Source: Phascolarctobacterium sp. (lineage in GTDB: Bacteria > Bacillota > Negativicutes > Acidaminococcales > Acidaminococcaceae). Taken from it: a stretch of 51,422 nt of DNA. The translations under genes were made by a program, and so were the position numbers. The stretch is taken from assembly GCA_017623055.1 (NCBI GenBank), contig JAGAPX010000024.1:1-51422 (forward strand). The letters run 5' to 3'. The notes beneath the pieces are model-generated. The model was given only the letters and a program-made list of their open reading frames with translations. It searched no databases and was not told where the DNA came from. Below, piece by piece: positions 1-8,522 of the stretch; positions within the stretch are counted from its first letter, which is position 1; the number at the start of each line of letters is the position of its first letter.

Positions 1-2
1 GT

Positions 3-56
3 ATTCCGGCGAAAACCAACGCTCAAAAGGTAGTAGTTTTGCCTGTACGAGAGTAA
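3..56 (+). CDS. C-terminal tail of an upstream gene (partial)
   Basis: The third frame is open from the window edge and ends at TAA 54-56, giving a short tail that ends in VVVLPVRE. It lies just ahead of the ribosome binding site of the aldolase gene. It is too short to identify. It could equally be a chance open stretch, so it is listed only as a possible gene end. Confidence 0.3.
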   Translation: MPAKTNAQKVVVLPVRE

Positions 57-77
57 ATGTGAAGGGGATTGTTTGTG

Positions 78-722
78 ATGAAAATTTTTATGGATACCGC
101 TAACGTGGAAGAAATTTCTAGATTTGTAGATTGGGGCGTTGTGTACGGCGTTACTACTAACCCTAGCTTAATTGCTAAAACCGGACGCACTCAAGCAGAG
201 GTTATTCCTGAAATCGCTAAGCTGGTGGAAGGTCCCGTTAGCGCAGAAGTAATTAGCACTGAATGTCAAGGTATGTTAGAAGAAGCTCGCAAGCTGGTAC
301 AAATTGCAGAGAACATTGTTATTAAAATTCCCTGCATTCCCGAAGGTTTGAAGGCTGTGAAAATTTTGAGTGCGGAAGGCATCAAGACCAATGTGACCTT
401 GGTGTTCAGTATGTCCCAAGCTCTTATGGCTGCTCGTGCCGGTGCTACCTACGTTAGCCCCTTTATCGGACGTTTGGACGACATTGGCGAAGACGGTGTG
501 CTGCTTGTAAAAAATATTGTAGAAGCTTTTAAAATTTATGGTATTGAAACTGAAGTTATCGCTGCAAGCATCCGTAATTTGGCACATGTTGATGCAGTAA
601 TGCTTACTGGTTGCCAAATTGCAACTATTCCTACAAAGGTTCTTGAGCAAATGATTAAACATGACCTTACCGACAAAGGTTTAGCTGCATTTTTGGCAGA
701 TTATCAAAATAGCCTAAAATAA
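78..722 (+). CDS. fsa: Transaldolase-like fructose-6-phosphate aldolase
   Basis: The product is a 214-aa protein of the small transaldolase/FSA family (MipB/TalC type), a class I aldolase that forms a Schiff base and handles fructose 6-phosphate or the pentose-phosphate transaldolase reaction. The N-terminus [12 protein letters not shown], the VTTNPSLI motif (about residues 25-32) and the catalytic lysine in VIKIP (K83) are all present, and the length matches the family. The ATG at 78 was chosen because GAAGGGGA (61-68) lies 9 bases upstream; the TTG at 69 sits directly against that site. A terminator follows, so transcription ends here. Whether it acts as aldolase or transaldolase cannot be told from sequence. 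Confidence 0.93.
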   Translation: MKIFMDTANVEEISRFVDWGVVYGVTTNPSLIAKTGRTQAEVIPEIAKLVEGPVSAEVISTECQGMLEEARKLVQIAENIVIKIPCIPEGLKAVKILSAEGIKTNVTLVFSMSQALMAARAGATYVSPFIGRLDDIGEDGVLLVKNIVEAFKIYGIETEVIAASIRNLAHVDAVMLTGCQIATIPTKVLEQMIKHDLTDKGLAAFLADYQNSLK

Positions 723-728
723 AATTTT

Positions 729-759
729 GGCATCGTATGGAAAGTACGGTGCCATTTTT
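729..759 (+). terminator. Rho-independent terminator after fsa
   Basis: Stem GGCATCGTA / TACGGTGCC (729-753) with a short loop, followed by a run of five T. Confidence 0.75.
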
Positions 760-774
760 GCCATAGTATTTAGC

Positions 775-802
775 TTGACTTTTAAATGATTGTCAGTATA
801 AT
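775..802 (+). promoter_or_regulatory. Promoter of the perR-rubrerythrin unit
   Basis: TTGACT (775-780) and TATAAT (797-802) are separated by 16 bases, a strong sigma-70/SigA-type promoter. Confidence 0.75.
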
Positions 803-816
803 TCTAATTAGGAATT
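800..816 (+). promoter_or_regulatory. PerR/Fur-type operator overlapping the -10 box
   Basis: AATTCTAATTAGGAATT is an inverted repeat with arms AATTC and GAATT around an AT-rich centre, similar to the A/T-rich PerR/Fur boxes of Firmicutes. It begins inside the -10 element, so a repressor bound here would block RNA polymerase. Autoregulation by the Fur-family gene that follows is inferred. Confidence 0.6.
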
Positions 817-838
817 ATTTTTATAAAGGATGATGCAA

Positions 839-1243
839 ATGGCAAAGAGGAATACTATCCAAAGACAGCTTGTTATAGCTGCTGTACGTTTTTTAGCAGA
901 CCATCCCACTGCCGAAGAAGTATATGACCGCATTACCATGGAATATCCTGATATCAGTAAAGGGACGATTTATCGTAACTTAAACTCTTTGGTTGAAAGT
1001 GGATTGCTTGGTAAGGTATCTGTTCCCAGCGGTGCAGACCGTTTTGATCATATCTTGGCAAGACATTATCATATTAAATGTATCCATTGCGGTAAGTTCA
1101 TGAACGTAGAAAACTTTGACTATTTCCATGACCTTGACGAAAAGGTTGCTGCTGTGACCAATTATAGAATGGAGCATCATGACATTGTATTTAGCGGTTT
1201 GTGCCCCGATTGCCAAAAGCTGAAAGAGGCAGAAGCTAAATAA
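839..1243 (+). CDS. perR: Fur-family peroxide-responsive repressor (PerR-like)
   Basis: This 134-aa protein has the Fur fold: an N-terminal winged helix (HPTAEEVYDRI and KGTIYRNLNSL, about residues 22-50), then a dimerization domain with two CxxC zinc pairs (C81/C84 and C122/C125) and the His/Asp-rich sensor site around DRFDHILARHYHIKC. Placement before rubrerythrin, a peroxide-detoxifying protein and classic PerR target, favours PerR over Fur or Zur. ATG 839 was chosen because AAAGGA (825-830) lies 8 bases upstream; ATGs at 830 and 833 overlap that site. A palindrome overlapping the -10 box suggests self-repression. Confidence 0.85.
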   Translation: MAKRNTIQRQLVIAAVRFLADHPTAEEVYDRITMEYPDISKGTIYRNLNSLVESGLLGKVSVPSGADRFDHILARHYHIKCIHCGKFMNVENFDYFHDLDEKVAAVTNYRMEHHDIVFSGLCPDCQKLKEAEAK

Positions 1244-1300
1244 TATATTTGGAAAACTGGCTGAAAAGCCGCAAATAAATTTCTGAAGGAGGAAATTATC

Positions 1301-1840
1301 ATGGAATTGAAAGGATCCAAAACTGAACAAAATTTGTGGACTGCTTTTGCAGGTGAATCCCAAGCAAGAGTAAAATATGGCTACTACGCAAGTGCAGCTA
1401 AAAAAGAAGGCTACAATCAAATCGCTGCTTTCTTTGAAGAAACTTCCGGTAACGAAAAAGAACACGCTAAATTGTGGTTTAAAGCATTGCACGGTGGCAA
1501 AGTTCCTGGCACCATCGAAAACTTGAAAGATGCAGCTGCTGGTGAAAACTACGAATGGACCGAAATGTATGCTGAATTTGCTAAAACTGCTAAAGAAGAA
1601 GGCTTTGACCATTTGGCAATGCTCTTTGAAGAAGTTGGCAAAATCGAAAAAGAACACGAAGAAAGATATCGCGCTCTGTTGGCTAACATCGAAAACGACC
1701 GCGTATTCAAACGTGAAGAAAAACAAGTTTGGATTTGCACCAACTGCGGTAAAATCGTTGTAAGCGAAAAAGCTCCGGAAAAATGCCCGGTTTGCGACCA
1801 TCCGCAAGGCTACTTCCAAATTCGCGCTATCAACTACTAA
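1301..1840 (+). CDS. rbr: Rubrerythrin
   Basis: Non-haem diiron peroxidase that reduces hydrogen peroxide in the cytoplasm of anaerobes. The 179-aa protein has an N-terminal four-helix ferritin-like domain with iron ligands including E19, E52-x2-H55 and E116-x2-H119, and a C-terminal rubredoxin-like iron site (C146/C149 and C162/C165, ICTNCG and CPVCDHP). It is full length for the family. It follows the PerR-like gene by 57 bases with a strong ribosome site (AAGGAGG, 1287-1293), so the two are probably one transcript that ends at the terminator after this gene. The codons look biased as in a highly expressed gene. Confidence 0.96.
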   Translation: MELKGSKTEQNLWTAFAGESQARVKYGYYASAAKKEGYNQIAAFFEETSGNEKEHAKLWFKALHGGKVPGTIENLKDAAAGENYEWTEMYAEFAKTAKEEGFDHLAMLFEEVGKIEKEHEERYRALLANIENDRVFKREEKQVWICTNCGKIVVSEKAPEKCPVCDHPQGYFQIRAINY

Positions 1841-1850
1841 GAAGAATTTT

Positions 1851-1884
1851 AAAACGCTCTGCGAAAGCAGAGCGTTTTTCTTTT
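1851..1884 (+). terminator. Strong terminator after rubrerythrin
   Basis: Near-perfect stem AAAACGCTCTGC / GCAGAGCGTTTT closed by a GAAA tetraloop and followed by a T-rich tract. Confidence 0.9.
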
Positions 1885-1890
1885 GTTTTA

Positions 1891-1899
1891 TGTTATAAT
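1891..1899 (+). promoter_or_regulatory. Extended -10 promoter for the rlmD operon
   Basis: TGTTATAAT (1891-1899) is an extended -10 element just after the terminator and about 30 bases before the rlmD start; no good -35 is visible. Confidence 0.5.
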
Positions 1900-1931
1900 T
1901 TAGGTAATATTTATTCTGGAGAGGTGTGCCT

Positions 1932-3302
1932 ATGAAAGCAAACATTCCCGTACAAAAGGGTGAAGTTATAGAGATAAATATTACCGGCTTGGGTAGCAGT
2001 GGCGAAGGCGTTGGCAAATACCAAGGCTTTACTGTGTTCGTACCCGGTGCGTTGCCTACTGAACCCGTTAAGGCGAAGGTTGGCTTGGTAAAGAAAAGTT
2101 ATGCGACAGCTAAGATTGTAGAAATTTTGGAAGATTCTGCGGAACGGGTAGAGCCTGCTTGCCCCGTGTATAAAGAGTGCGGAGGCTGTCAGCTGCAACA
2201 TTTGTCCTACGCTGGTCAATTACAAATGAAGGAGCAACAAGTGCGTGACGCTCTTACCCGTATTGGTCACCTTGATACGGAAGTTTTGCCTGTAATTGGT
2301 TGTGCTAATCCGTGGAACTATCGCAATAAAATGCAGTTCCCTGTGGCAATGGGCGCAGATGGCAAAATTGAAATTGGTTGTTACGCAACTGCAACCCATA
2401 GCGTTGTGGATACAGAAGGTTGCTTGATTCAAAAAGAAGCTAATAACCAAGTACTCCTTGCCGTGCGTAAGTGGATGGAAAAATTCAATGTATCTGCTTA
2501 TGACGAAAAGACTGGCAAGGGTTTAGTGCGCCACGTAATGAGCCGTGTGGGTGTGCACAGCGGCGAAGTTATGGCGGTGCTGATTACTTCTGCCTACGAT
2601 ATTCCCAATAAAAAAGAGCTTATCGACATTTTGGTGAAGGAAGTTCCTGGTTTGGTAAGCGTCATCCAAAATATAAACAAGAAGCCTACCAATATCATTA
2701 TGGGCAACAAGACCCGTGTGATTTATGGCAAGCCCAATATTAAAGATAGCTTGGGTGCTTTAAGCTTTAACGTATCTGCTCAATCCTTCTTCCAAGTAAA
2801 CAGTGAGCAAGCAGAAAAGCTTTACAACAAAGCGTTGGAATACGCTGCCCTTACCGGTAACGAAACTGTTGTTGACGTTTACTGCGGAACGGGAACAATT
2901 TCTCTTTATATGGCGAAGCACGCTAAAAAAGTTTATGGTATCGAAATTGTTGCGCCTGCTATCGAAGACGCTAAGAAAAATGCTGTGGCGAACGGTTGCG
3001 TTAATGCAGAGTTCATCTTAGGCGATGCTGCGGTAGAGTTGCCTGCACTTTTAGAGGGAGGCGTGAGTCCTAACGTTGTACTTTTAGACCCGCCTCGTGC
3101 CGGTTGCGAAGAGCGTGTACTTGAAGCAATCACTAAGGTTAGGCCGGAACGCATCGTATATGTTTCCTGTAACCCTGCTTCCTTGGCGCGCGACTTGGCT
3201 TATTTGGAAGGGCACGGTTATAAGACAACAGTAGTGCAACCCGTTGATATGTTCCCTTTTACATCCCATGTAGAAAATGTTGCCTTAATTGTGAGGGCCT
3301 GA
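1932..3302 (+). CDS. rlmD: 23S rRNA (uracil-C5)-methyltransferase, RlmD/TrmA family
   Basis: SAM-dependent enzyme that puts a C5 methyl group on a uridine of 23S rRNA (U1939 in E. coli numbering; Gram-positive RlmCD members can also do U747). The 456-aa protein starts with a TRAM RNA-binding domain (about residues 1-60), then a 4Fe-4S cysteine cluster (CPVYKECGGCQ), and a C-terminal Rossmann methyltransferase with VYCGTGTISL, LLDPPRAGC and VYVSCNPASLARDL, the last carrying the catalytic cysteine. ATG 1932 has GGAGAGG 7 bases upstream; a GTG at 1926 is too close. It leads a four-gene run with very short gaps. Exact target uridine is not decidable here. Confidence 0.92.
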   Translation: MKANIPVQKGEVIEINITGLGSSGEGVGKYQGFTVFVPGALPTEPVKAKVGLVKKSYATAKIVEILEDSAERVEPACPVYKECGGCQLQHLSYAGQLQMKEQQVRDALTRIGHLDTEVLPVIGCANPWNYRNKMQFPVAMGADGKIEIGCYATATHSVVDTEGCLIQKEANNQVLLAVRKWMEKFNVSAYDEKTGKGLVRHVMSRVGVHSGEVMAVLITSAYDIPNKKELIDILVKEVPGLVSVIQNINKKPTNIIMGNKTRVIYGKPNIKDSLGALSFNVSAQSFFQVNSEQAEKLYNKALEYAALTGNETVVDVYCGTGTISLYMAKHAKKVYGIEIVAPAIEDAKKNAVANGCVNAEFILGDAAVELPALLEGGVSPNVVLLDPPRAGCEERVLEAITKVRPERIVYVSCNPASLARDLAYLEGHGYKTTVVQPVDMFPFTSHVENVALIVRA

Positions 3303-3305
3303 CCT

Positions 3306-3716
3306 ATGATTAAACCTATTATGAAAGACGTGCTGTTTTTGGCGCAAAAGTCTGAGCCTGCAACAGCTAAAGATAAAAATATTGCCATTGATTTGTTGGA
3401 CACCTTGCAAGCAAATGCTGACCGTTGTGTTGGTATGGCTGCTAATATGATTGGCGAGCGCAAACGTATTATTGTATTCAATCTTGGTAAAACTAACGTG
3501 GTAATGTTCAACCCAGTGATTGTGAAAAAAGATAAGCCTTACGAAACAGAAGAGGGTTGCTTATCACTTATTGGCGAACGTGCTTGCACCCGCTACGAAA
3601 ACATCGAGGTTGAATACCAGGATATGAAGATGCGTAAGCAACGCAGTAAGTTCAGTGGTTTTACTGCGCAAATTATCCAACACGAATGTGACCATTTAGA
3701 AGGAATAATAATTTAG
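3306..3716 (+). CDS. Divergent peptide deformylase-like protein
   Basis: This 136-aa protein has the peptide deformylase fold signature: EGCLSL with the metal-ligand cysteine C85 and QHECDHLEG with the HExxH pair (H126, H130). Motif I reads VGMAANM rather than the usual VGLAAPQ, so the glutamine that stabilises the transition state is a methionine (M48). It also stops directly after motif III and lacks the C-terminal helix. A canonical deformylase is encoded at 13255, so this one is probably not the main N-formyl-methionine deformylase. It begins 3 bases after rlmD and is followed by a radical SAM gene. Metal binding looks intact; substrate and activity are unknown. Confidence 0.8.
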   Translation: MIKPIMKDVLFLAQKSEPATAKDKNIAIDLLDTLQANADRCVGMAANMIGERKRIIVFNLGKTNVVMFNPVIVKKDKPYETEEGCLSLIGERACTRYENIEVEYQDMKMRKQRSKFSGFTAQIIQHECDHLEGIII

Positions 3717-3740
3717 AGGATGACGAAAGGATGATAAACT

Positions 3741-4862
3741 TTGAAAATTGCTAAGAAAGATGCCTTGATGTGGTTTAGATTTTTTGCACAGCTTCCCGAT
3801 GACGAAGAGCTGATGCCCAAGCAAATGGAGCTGGTTTACGCAACCTTTGCCCAAATTGAAGCTGCTATTGACGCTCGTAACGATAAACTGCTTGCTGAAA
3901 TCAAAGGCTTGCAATCCATTGACGGCAGAAGCTATTTCGTAGGCAAGGCAGAAAAATTTGCTAAAGGCTGTCGCTCCTGCCTTACTGGTACTGGCTTGAC
4001 TGCAATTCGCAAGACCAACAAATGCAACATTAAGTGCAAATTTTGTTATAACTATGGTGATTTGGACAATATTATGCCCATTGGCGAAGGTATGTGGGAA
4101 ATTGGTGGCACCCGTTTTTATGAACGCGATTTAGATTTGCTTCTTTCCGTTCAAAACAAGCCTACCGGTATTTCTTACGTGTATCTTGAACCCTTTATGG
4201 AAATTGAAAAATATTACAACATCATCCGCAAGTTTAGCGAAGCTGGTATTCACCAGCACATGTATACCAACGGTACTCTTGCCAATGAAGAGAATCTCAA
4301 GGCTTTGGGCGAAGCTGGTCTTGACGAGTTGCGCTTTAACTTAGGCGCAACTAACTGCAACGACAAGGTTATCGAAGCCATTGGCATTGCTAAGAAGTAC
4401 ATTAAAAATGTTGGTATCGAAACTCCCATGACTCCGGAATTTTTTGATACCTTCTTTAAAAAGAAAGAACAGATTTTGGCAACCGGTGTGGACTTCATCA
4501 ACTGCGCTGAGCTGCACTTGAACGCTAACAATATTGAAAACTACGCCGGAGAAAATATGTATATCTACCGTCAAGGCTACATCTCTCCCATTTGGAGTAG
4601 GGAGCTGTCCTTGAAGCTGATGAAGATTGCTGACGACGAAGGTTGGGACATTGCCATTCATGATTGCGCTAACCGTACCAAGTTTGCCCGTGGCTTGAAC
4701 CTTGCTGCGAAAGAAGGCAAATGGTTTGGTGCCAGCGATTACTGTGGCGAATTTACCAAGGTTCCTTATTGGGTGTTCCTGCCTATTCTGGAAGATGAAA
4801 GCTTCCAATTTTTGGAGGAAGAAGAGCTTCCTCAAGGCTACCGTCCCGGCGAATTGTACTAA
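3741..4862 (+). CDS. Radical SAM protein of unknown substrate
   Basis: A 373-aa protein with the radical SAM triad CNIKCKFC (C95, C99, C102), which binds the 4Fe-4S cluster that cleaves SAM. An extra CRSC pair (C77, C80) precedes the triad. The middle part looks like the usual TIM-barrel fold (GISYVYLEPFME, HMYTNGTLANEENLK). The start is TTG 3741 with GAAAGG 10 bases upstream; the nearby ATG at 3731 is in a closed frame, and an in-frame ATG at 3768 is a second option. It sits between a deformylase-like gene and an HD hydrolase in an apparent operon. I do not recognise a characterised subfamily. Confidence 0.85.
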   Translation: MKIAKKDALMWFRFFAQLPDDEELMPKQMELVYATFAQIEAAIDARNDKLLAEIKGLQSIDGRSYFVGKAEKFAKGCRSCLTGTGLTAIRKTNKCNIKCKFCYNYGDLDNIMPIGEGMWEIGGTRFYERDLDLLLSVQNKPTGISYVYLEPFMEIEKYYNIIRKFSEAGIHQHMYTNGTLANEENLKALGEAGLDELRFNLGATNCNDKVIEAIGIAKKYIKNVGIETPMTPEFFDTFFKKKEQILATGVDFINCAELHLNANNIENYAGENMYIYRQGYISPIWSRELSLKLMKIADDEGWDIAIHDCANRTKFARGLNLAAKEGKWFGASDYCGEFTKVPYWVFLPILEDESFQFLEEEELPQGYRPGELY

Positions 4863-4874
4863 AGGATTTAGAAG

Positions 4875-5537
4875 ATGCGTATAACATTTGAAGAAATTAA
4901 AAACAACGAAACTATTAGAACCTATATTAAAAAGGCGGATGAATCCTTGCTCTCCCTTGGTTTTACGGAGCATAGCTTTGCTCACGTAACCAAGGTTGGC
5001 GTAACTGCCAAGAACATTTTACTCAAGCTTGGTTATAGTGAACGTGAGGCAGAGCTGGCGGCGATTGCAGGCTTTATGCACGATATCGGCAACGTGATTA
5101 ACCGTAAGGATCACGCTCAAAGTGGTGCGGTTATGGCGTTCCGCATTCTTGATAACATGAACTGCGACCCAGAGGACACTGCTACCATCATCACCGCCAT
5201 TGGTAATCATGACGAGAGCACTGCTTTCCCGGTTAACCCTGTGGCTGCGGCGCTTATCATTGCAGATAAATGCGACGTACGTTCTAGCAGAGTCCGTGAT
5301 AAGGCAACTATCGCTTTGGACATTCACGATAGAGTGAACTACGGCGTAACCAAGTCCGACGTGAACGTAGATGCTGAGGCAAAAATTATTACCTTGAATA
5401 TCGAGATTGATACTAATATCTGTAGCGTGATGGAATACTTCGAGATTTTCATTGAGCGTATGTTACTGTGCAAACGTGCTGCTGAAAAGCTTGGTACTAA
5501 ATTCCAGCTGGTTATTAACAATCAACAAATACTTTAA
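4875..5537 (+). CDS. HD-domain phosphohydrolase
   Basis: A 220-aa HD-superfamily metal-dependent phosphohydrolase. The signature residues are H37, H69-D70 (FMHDIGNV), H80, H112 (GNHDES) and D131 (ADKCD), all in the expected order. The C-terminal 70 residues form a separate alpha/beta part with no motif I recognise. It starts 12 bases after the radical SAM gene and ends at a terminator, closing the rlmD operon. The HD family includes nucleotide and cyclic-nucleotide phosphohydrolases; the substrate is not predictable. Confidence 0.85.
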   Translation: MRITFEEIKNNETIRTYIKKADESLLSLGFTEHSFAHVTKVGVTAKNILLKLGYSEREAELAAIAGFMHDIGNVINRKDHAQSGAVMAFRILDNMNCDPEDTATIITAIGNHDESTAFPVNPVAAALIIADKCDVRSSRVRDKATIALDIHDRVNYGVTKSDVNVDAEAKIITLNIEIDTNICSVMEYFEIFIERMLLCKRAAEKLGTKFQLVINNQQIL

Positions 5538-5540
5538 TAA

Positions 5541-5579
5541 AAAATGCTCTGCTGTTTTTACGGTGGAGCATTTTTGTTT
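5541..5579 (+). terminator. Terminator closing the rlmD operon
   Basis: Stem AAAATGCTC (5541-5549) with GAGCATTTT (5566-5574) and a following T tract. Confidence 0.8.
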
Positions 5580-5608
5580 AGAAAAGACAGTGCGTTAGAA
5601 AGATAATA

Positions 5609-5637
5609 TTTACAATTGTCCTTGTGGATGATATACT
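5609..5637 (+). promoter_or_regulatory. Promoter of the cyclase-family gene
   Basis: TTTACA (5609-5614), 17-base spacer, TATACT (5632-5637). Confidence 0.65.
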
Positions 5638-5673
5638 CATAGTAACTTAATTAAAAAACAAGGGGGCTTAATC

Positions 5674-6441
5674 ATGAGTTACAAATTATGGGATATCTTA
5701 GGAGAAATGAAATCTGCGGAGTACGAATGGGTAGAACTTTCTCATTCTCTGAACAACGACAGTCCGTATTGGGGTGGTATTCCCGAAGGCTCTGTTGAAC
5801 TGGGCAAGGTTTGCTACGATTGGGGCAATCCGATGTTGGAATGCATCATTCACACCTTTAAATTCCCCGGTCAATTTGGTACCCACATTGACTTCCCTGC
5901 GCACTTTATTAAGGACGGCAAAACTTCTGAATATTATGGCGCTGAACAATTGATGTTCCCGCTGTGCGTTATCGACGTTACTGCTAAGGTTGCAGAAGAT
6001 GTGCATTACGCTGTAACTGTTGAAGATATTAAAGAGTACGAAGCAAAATATGGTACTATTCCTGATGGTGCTTTTGTTGCTTTGCGTACTGATTGGAGCA
6101 AAAACTGGCCTAGTATGGATGCTATCAGCGGTATTGCAGAAGATGGTAGCGAAAACTTCCCTGGCTGGTCTATGCCTGCACTGCAATATATTTACGAAGA
6201 ACGTAACGCTGCTGCTAACGGTCACGAAACCTTGGATACCGACGCTTCCGCTCTTGCTTGCGAAGCTGGTGACTTGGCTTGCGAACGCTATGTACTTGCT
6301 AAAGGCAAACTGCAAATCGAAGTATTGAACAATCTTGACAAGGTTGCTCCTGCTGGTGCAATTTTGGTTGCTGCTTGGCCTCGTATCGAAGGTGCAAGCG
6401 GTATGCCCGTGCGCGTTTTCGCCATTACTCCGAAAAAATAA
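5674..6441 (+). CDS. Cyclase-family (kynurenine formamidase-like) metal hydrolase
   Basis: A 255-aa member of the cyclase/arylformamidase family, whose members are metal-dependent amidohydrolases or cyclases. The family metal-binding motif is seen as FGTHIDFPAHF (about residues 69-79), together with LSHSLNNDSPYWGG near the N-terminus. The ribosome site AAGGGGG lies about 8 bases before ATG 5674. It has its own promoter and is followed 12 bases later by nfo. A second, shorter family member is at 24618. No tryptophan-degradation genes are near, so kynurenine formamidase activity is not supported by context. Confidence 0.85.
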   Translation: MSYKLWDILGEMKSAEYEWVELSHSLNNDSPYWGGIPEGSVELGKVCYDWGNPMLECIIHTFKFPGQFGTHIDFPAHFIKDGKTSEYYGAEQLMFPLCVIDVTAKVAEDVHYAVTVEDIKEYEAKYGTIPDGAFVALRTDWSKNWPSMDAISGIAEDGSENFPGWSMPALQYIYEERNAAANGHETLDTDASALACEAGDLACERYVLAKGKLQIEVLNNLDKVAPAGAILVAAWPRIEGASGMPVRVFAITPKK

Positions 6442-6453
6442 GCGAGCAAATAA

Positions 6454-7296
6454 ATGTTAAACATCGGTTGTCACTTATCTTCAAGTAAAGGCTTTTTGGC
6501 AATGGGTAAGACTGCTCTTTCCATTGGCGCCAATACTTTTCAGTTTTTCACTCGCAATCCCCGTGGTGGTAAGGCAAAGGCTGTAAACCCGGAGGACGCT
6601 GCAGCTCTTGTAAAGCTGTGCCAAGAAAATAATTTTGCCAAGCTTTTAGCTCATGCTCCTTATACCATGAACCCTTGCGCCGCTGACGAAGGCTTGCGTG
6701 ATTTTGCACGCAACGTCATGGAAGGGGACTTGGCAATGCTGGAGTATGTGCCTGGCAATTTGTATAACTTCCATCCTGGTAGCCACGTTAAGCAGGGAGT
6801 TGAGGTTGGCATAGAAAAAATTAGTGCCATGCTCAACGATGTGCTTCATAAGGATTTGCACACTACCGTACTTTTGGAAACAATGGCAGGCAAAGGTAGT
6901 GAAGTTGGTCGCACCTTTGAAGAACTGCGTGCCATTTTAGACAAGGTTCGTTTGAATGAAAAGATGGGTGTGTGCCTGGACACCTGCCACATCTTTGATG
7001 GTGGATACGATATCGTTAATGACCTTGATGGCGTGCTGGAACAGTTCGATAAGATTATTGGCTTGGAGCGTTTGCAGGCGATTCATCTTAACGACACCTT
7101 GAATGTTTTAGGAAGTCATAAGGATCGTCACGCTTGTATTGGTGCTGGTAGTATTGGCTTGGAAGCCATGACTCGCATTATTAACCATCCTGCTCTTAGG
7201 AGTTTGCCCTTTTATCTGGAAACTCCCAACGAACTTTCAGGGTACGCTGCCGAGATAAAGCTGTTAAGAGAAAAGTGGGAGGAACCTACATATTAA
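6454..7296 (+). CDS. nfo: Endonuclease IV (AP endonuclease)
   Basis: Zinc-dependent apurinic/apyrimidinic endonuclease that nicks DNA 5' of abasic sites in base excision repair. The 280-aa protein matches the family length and shows GCHLSSSKG at the start, FFTRNPRG, the [11 protein letters not shown] segment, [32 protein letters not shown] and the late FYLETPNE motif, which contain the trinuclear zinc ligands. It lies 12 bases after the cyclase gene, probably on the same transcript. The ribosome site is weak. Confidence 0.95.
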   Translation: MLNIGCHLSSSKGFLAMGKTALSIGANTFQFFTRNPRGGKAKAVNPEDAAALVKLCQENNFAKLLAHAPYTMNPCAADEGLRDFARNVMEGDLAMLEYVPGNLYNFHPGSHVKQGVEVGIEKISAMLNDVLHKDLHTTVLLETMAGKGSEVGRTFEELRAILDKVRLNEKMGVCLDTCHIFDGGYDIVNDLDGVLEQFDKIIGLERLQAIHLNDTLNVLGSHKDRHACIGAGSIGLEAMTRIINHPALRSLPFYLETPNELSGYAAEIKLLREKWEEPTY

Positions 7297-7376
7297 GAAT
7301 TTCTCTGAGAAAATTAGGATACAATCAAAAAGGGAAAACGGATATATTTAATGAAATTTTGCTTTAAAATGTTAAG

Positions 7377-7405
7377 TTGACAATGTTTCTGCCATATTGT
7401 ATACT
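7377..7405 (+). promoter_or_regulatory. Promoter of the glyQS T-box transcript
   Basis: TTGACA (7377-7382), 17-base spacer, TATACT (7400-7405): close to consensus, placed just upstream of the T-box leader. Confidence 0.85.
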
Positions 7406-7411
7406 GACTAA

Positions 7412-7600
7412 TAGCTATGAAGAAGAGGAGTAGCTTGCGCACCTAGCGAGTCGGGAGGGTGAAAGCCGACATCAGCAAGTGAAGGGCACTTTGGAGCGAA
7501 AAGAATATGTATTAAGGCGGCAGTGCGATTGCACTGCAAGCAGGGTGGAACCGCGGTAATTACCGTCCCTGTAACTATATTTAGTTACAGGGGCTTTTTT
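7412..7600 (+). promoter_or_regulatory. Glycine T-box riboswitch with terminator
   Basis: This leader carries the T-box core AGGGTGGAACCGCGG (7542-7556), which pairs with the acceptor end of uncharged tRNA. It is followed by a terminator stem (CCCTGTAACTA 7567-7577 with TAGTTACAGGG 7582-7592) and a T run at 7595-7600. In the stem I region GGC at 7485-7487 is followed by a purine and is the likely specifier codon for glycine, matching the downstream glycyl-tRNA synthetase genes. Uncharged tRNA-Gly would favour the antiterminator and switch on glyQS. The specifier position is inferred by pattern, not by folding. Confidence 0.93.
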
Positions 7601-7640
7601 ATTTCCTTGTAACAAAAACATTTTATATAGGAGGCACACT

Positions 7641-8522
7641 ATGAATTTGCAAACAATGATTTTGAAATTGCAAAACTTCTGGGCTAAACAAAACTGCATT
7701 ATTGGTCAGCCCTATGACGTGGAAAAGGGTGCAGGCACTATGAACCCTTCCACTTTCTTGCGCGTACTTGGTCCTGAATCCTGGAACATTGCTTATGTTG
7801 AACCTTCTCGTCGTCCTGCTGACGGTCGTTATGGTGACAACCCCAACCGTTTGTTCCAACATCACCAATACCAAGTAATCATGAAACCTTCTCCGGAAAA
7901 TATCCAAGACCTGTATCTTCAAAGCTTGGCTGAATTGGGCATTCGTCAAGAAGAACACGACATCCGCTTTGTAGAAGACAACTGGGAATCTCCTACCTTG
8001 GGCGCTTGGGGCTTGGGCTGGGAAGTTTGGCTGGATGGTATGGAAATTACCCAATTCACCTACTTCCAACAAGTTGGTAGCCTTGACGTTAAACCTGTAG
8101 CTGTAGAAATCACCTACGGCTTGGAACGTTTGGCTATGTATATCCAAGGCGTAGAAAACGTTTACGACGTTGAATGGGTAGACGGCGTAACCTATGGCGA
8201 CGTATTCCACACCAACGAAGTTGAACAATCCTACTACAACTTCCAAGTTGCAGATACTGATTTGCTCTTTGACCTGTTCAATAAATATGAAGCAGAAGCA
8301 AAACGCGTTATCGAATTGGGCTACATCCGTCCCGCATACGATTACGTTTTGAAATGCTCCCACACCTTTAACCTGTTAGACTCCCGTGGCGCAATCAGCG
8401 TTAACGAACGTACCGCTTACATTGGTCGTGTACGTGCAATGGCTCGCTTGTGTGCTAACGCTTATGTAGAACAACGTGAAAAAATGGGCTTCCCGATGCT
8501 GAAAAAGGAGGCGAATGAATAA
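7641..8522 (+). CDS. glyQ: Glycyl-tRNA synthetase alpha subunit
   Basis: Catalytic subunit of the bacterial alpha2-beta2 glycyl-tRNA synthetase; it activates glycine with ATP and charges tRNA-Gly. At 293 aa it is of normal length and contains the class II signatures ([52 protein letters not shown]). A good ribosome site (AGGAGG) precedes ATG 7641. It is controlled by the T-box just upstream. Its stop overlaps the glyS start by one base, consistent with translational coupling. Confidence 0.98.
   Translation: MNLQTMILKLQNFWAKQNCIIGQPYDVEKGAGTMNPSTFLRVLGPESWNIAYVEPSRRPADGRYGDNPNRLFQHHQYQVIMKPSPENIQDLYLQSLAELGIRQEEHDIRFVEDNWESPTLGAWGLGWEVWLDGMEITQFTYFQQVGSLDVKPVAVEITYGLERLAMYIQGVENVYDVEWVDGVTYGDVFHTNEVEQSYYNFQVADTDLLFDLFNKYEAEAKRVIELGYIRPAYDYVLKCSHTFNLLDSRGAISVNERTAYIGRVRAMARLCANAYVEQREKMGFPMLKKEANE

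Noticed and set aside
1259-1270. Short GGCT-gaaa-AGCC hairpin between the regulator and rubrerythrin
   Set aside because: Only four base pairs with no T run, so not a terminator; may be chance or minor mRNA processing signal.
980-2017. 345-aa minus-strand frame across the regulator and rubrerythrin genes
   Set aside because: It is antisense to two clear genes, crosses a terminator, has Phe/Ser-rich filler composition and no ribosome site.
7472-7699. 75-aa minus-strand frame over the T-box
   Set aside because: Overlaps the structured T-box leader and glyQ start; a chance frame.
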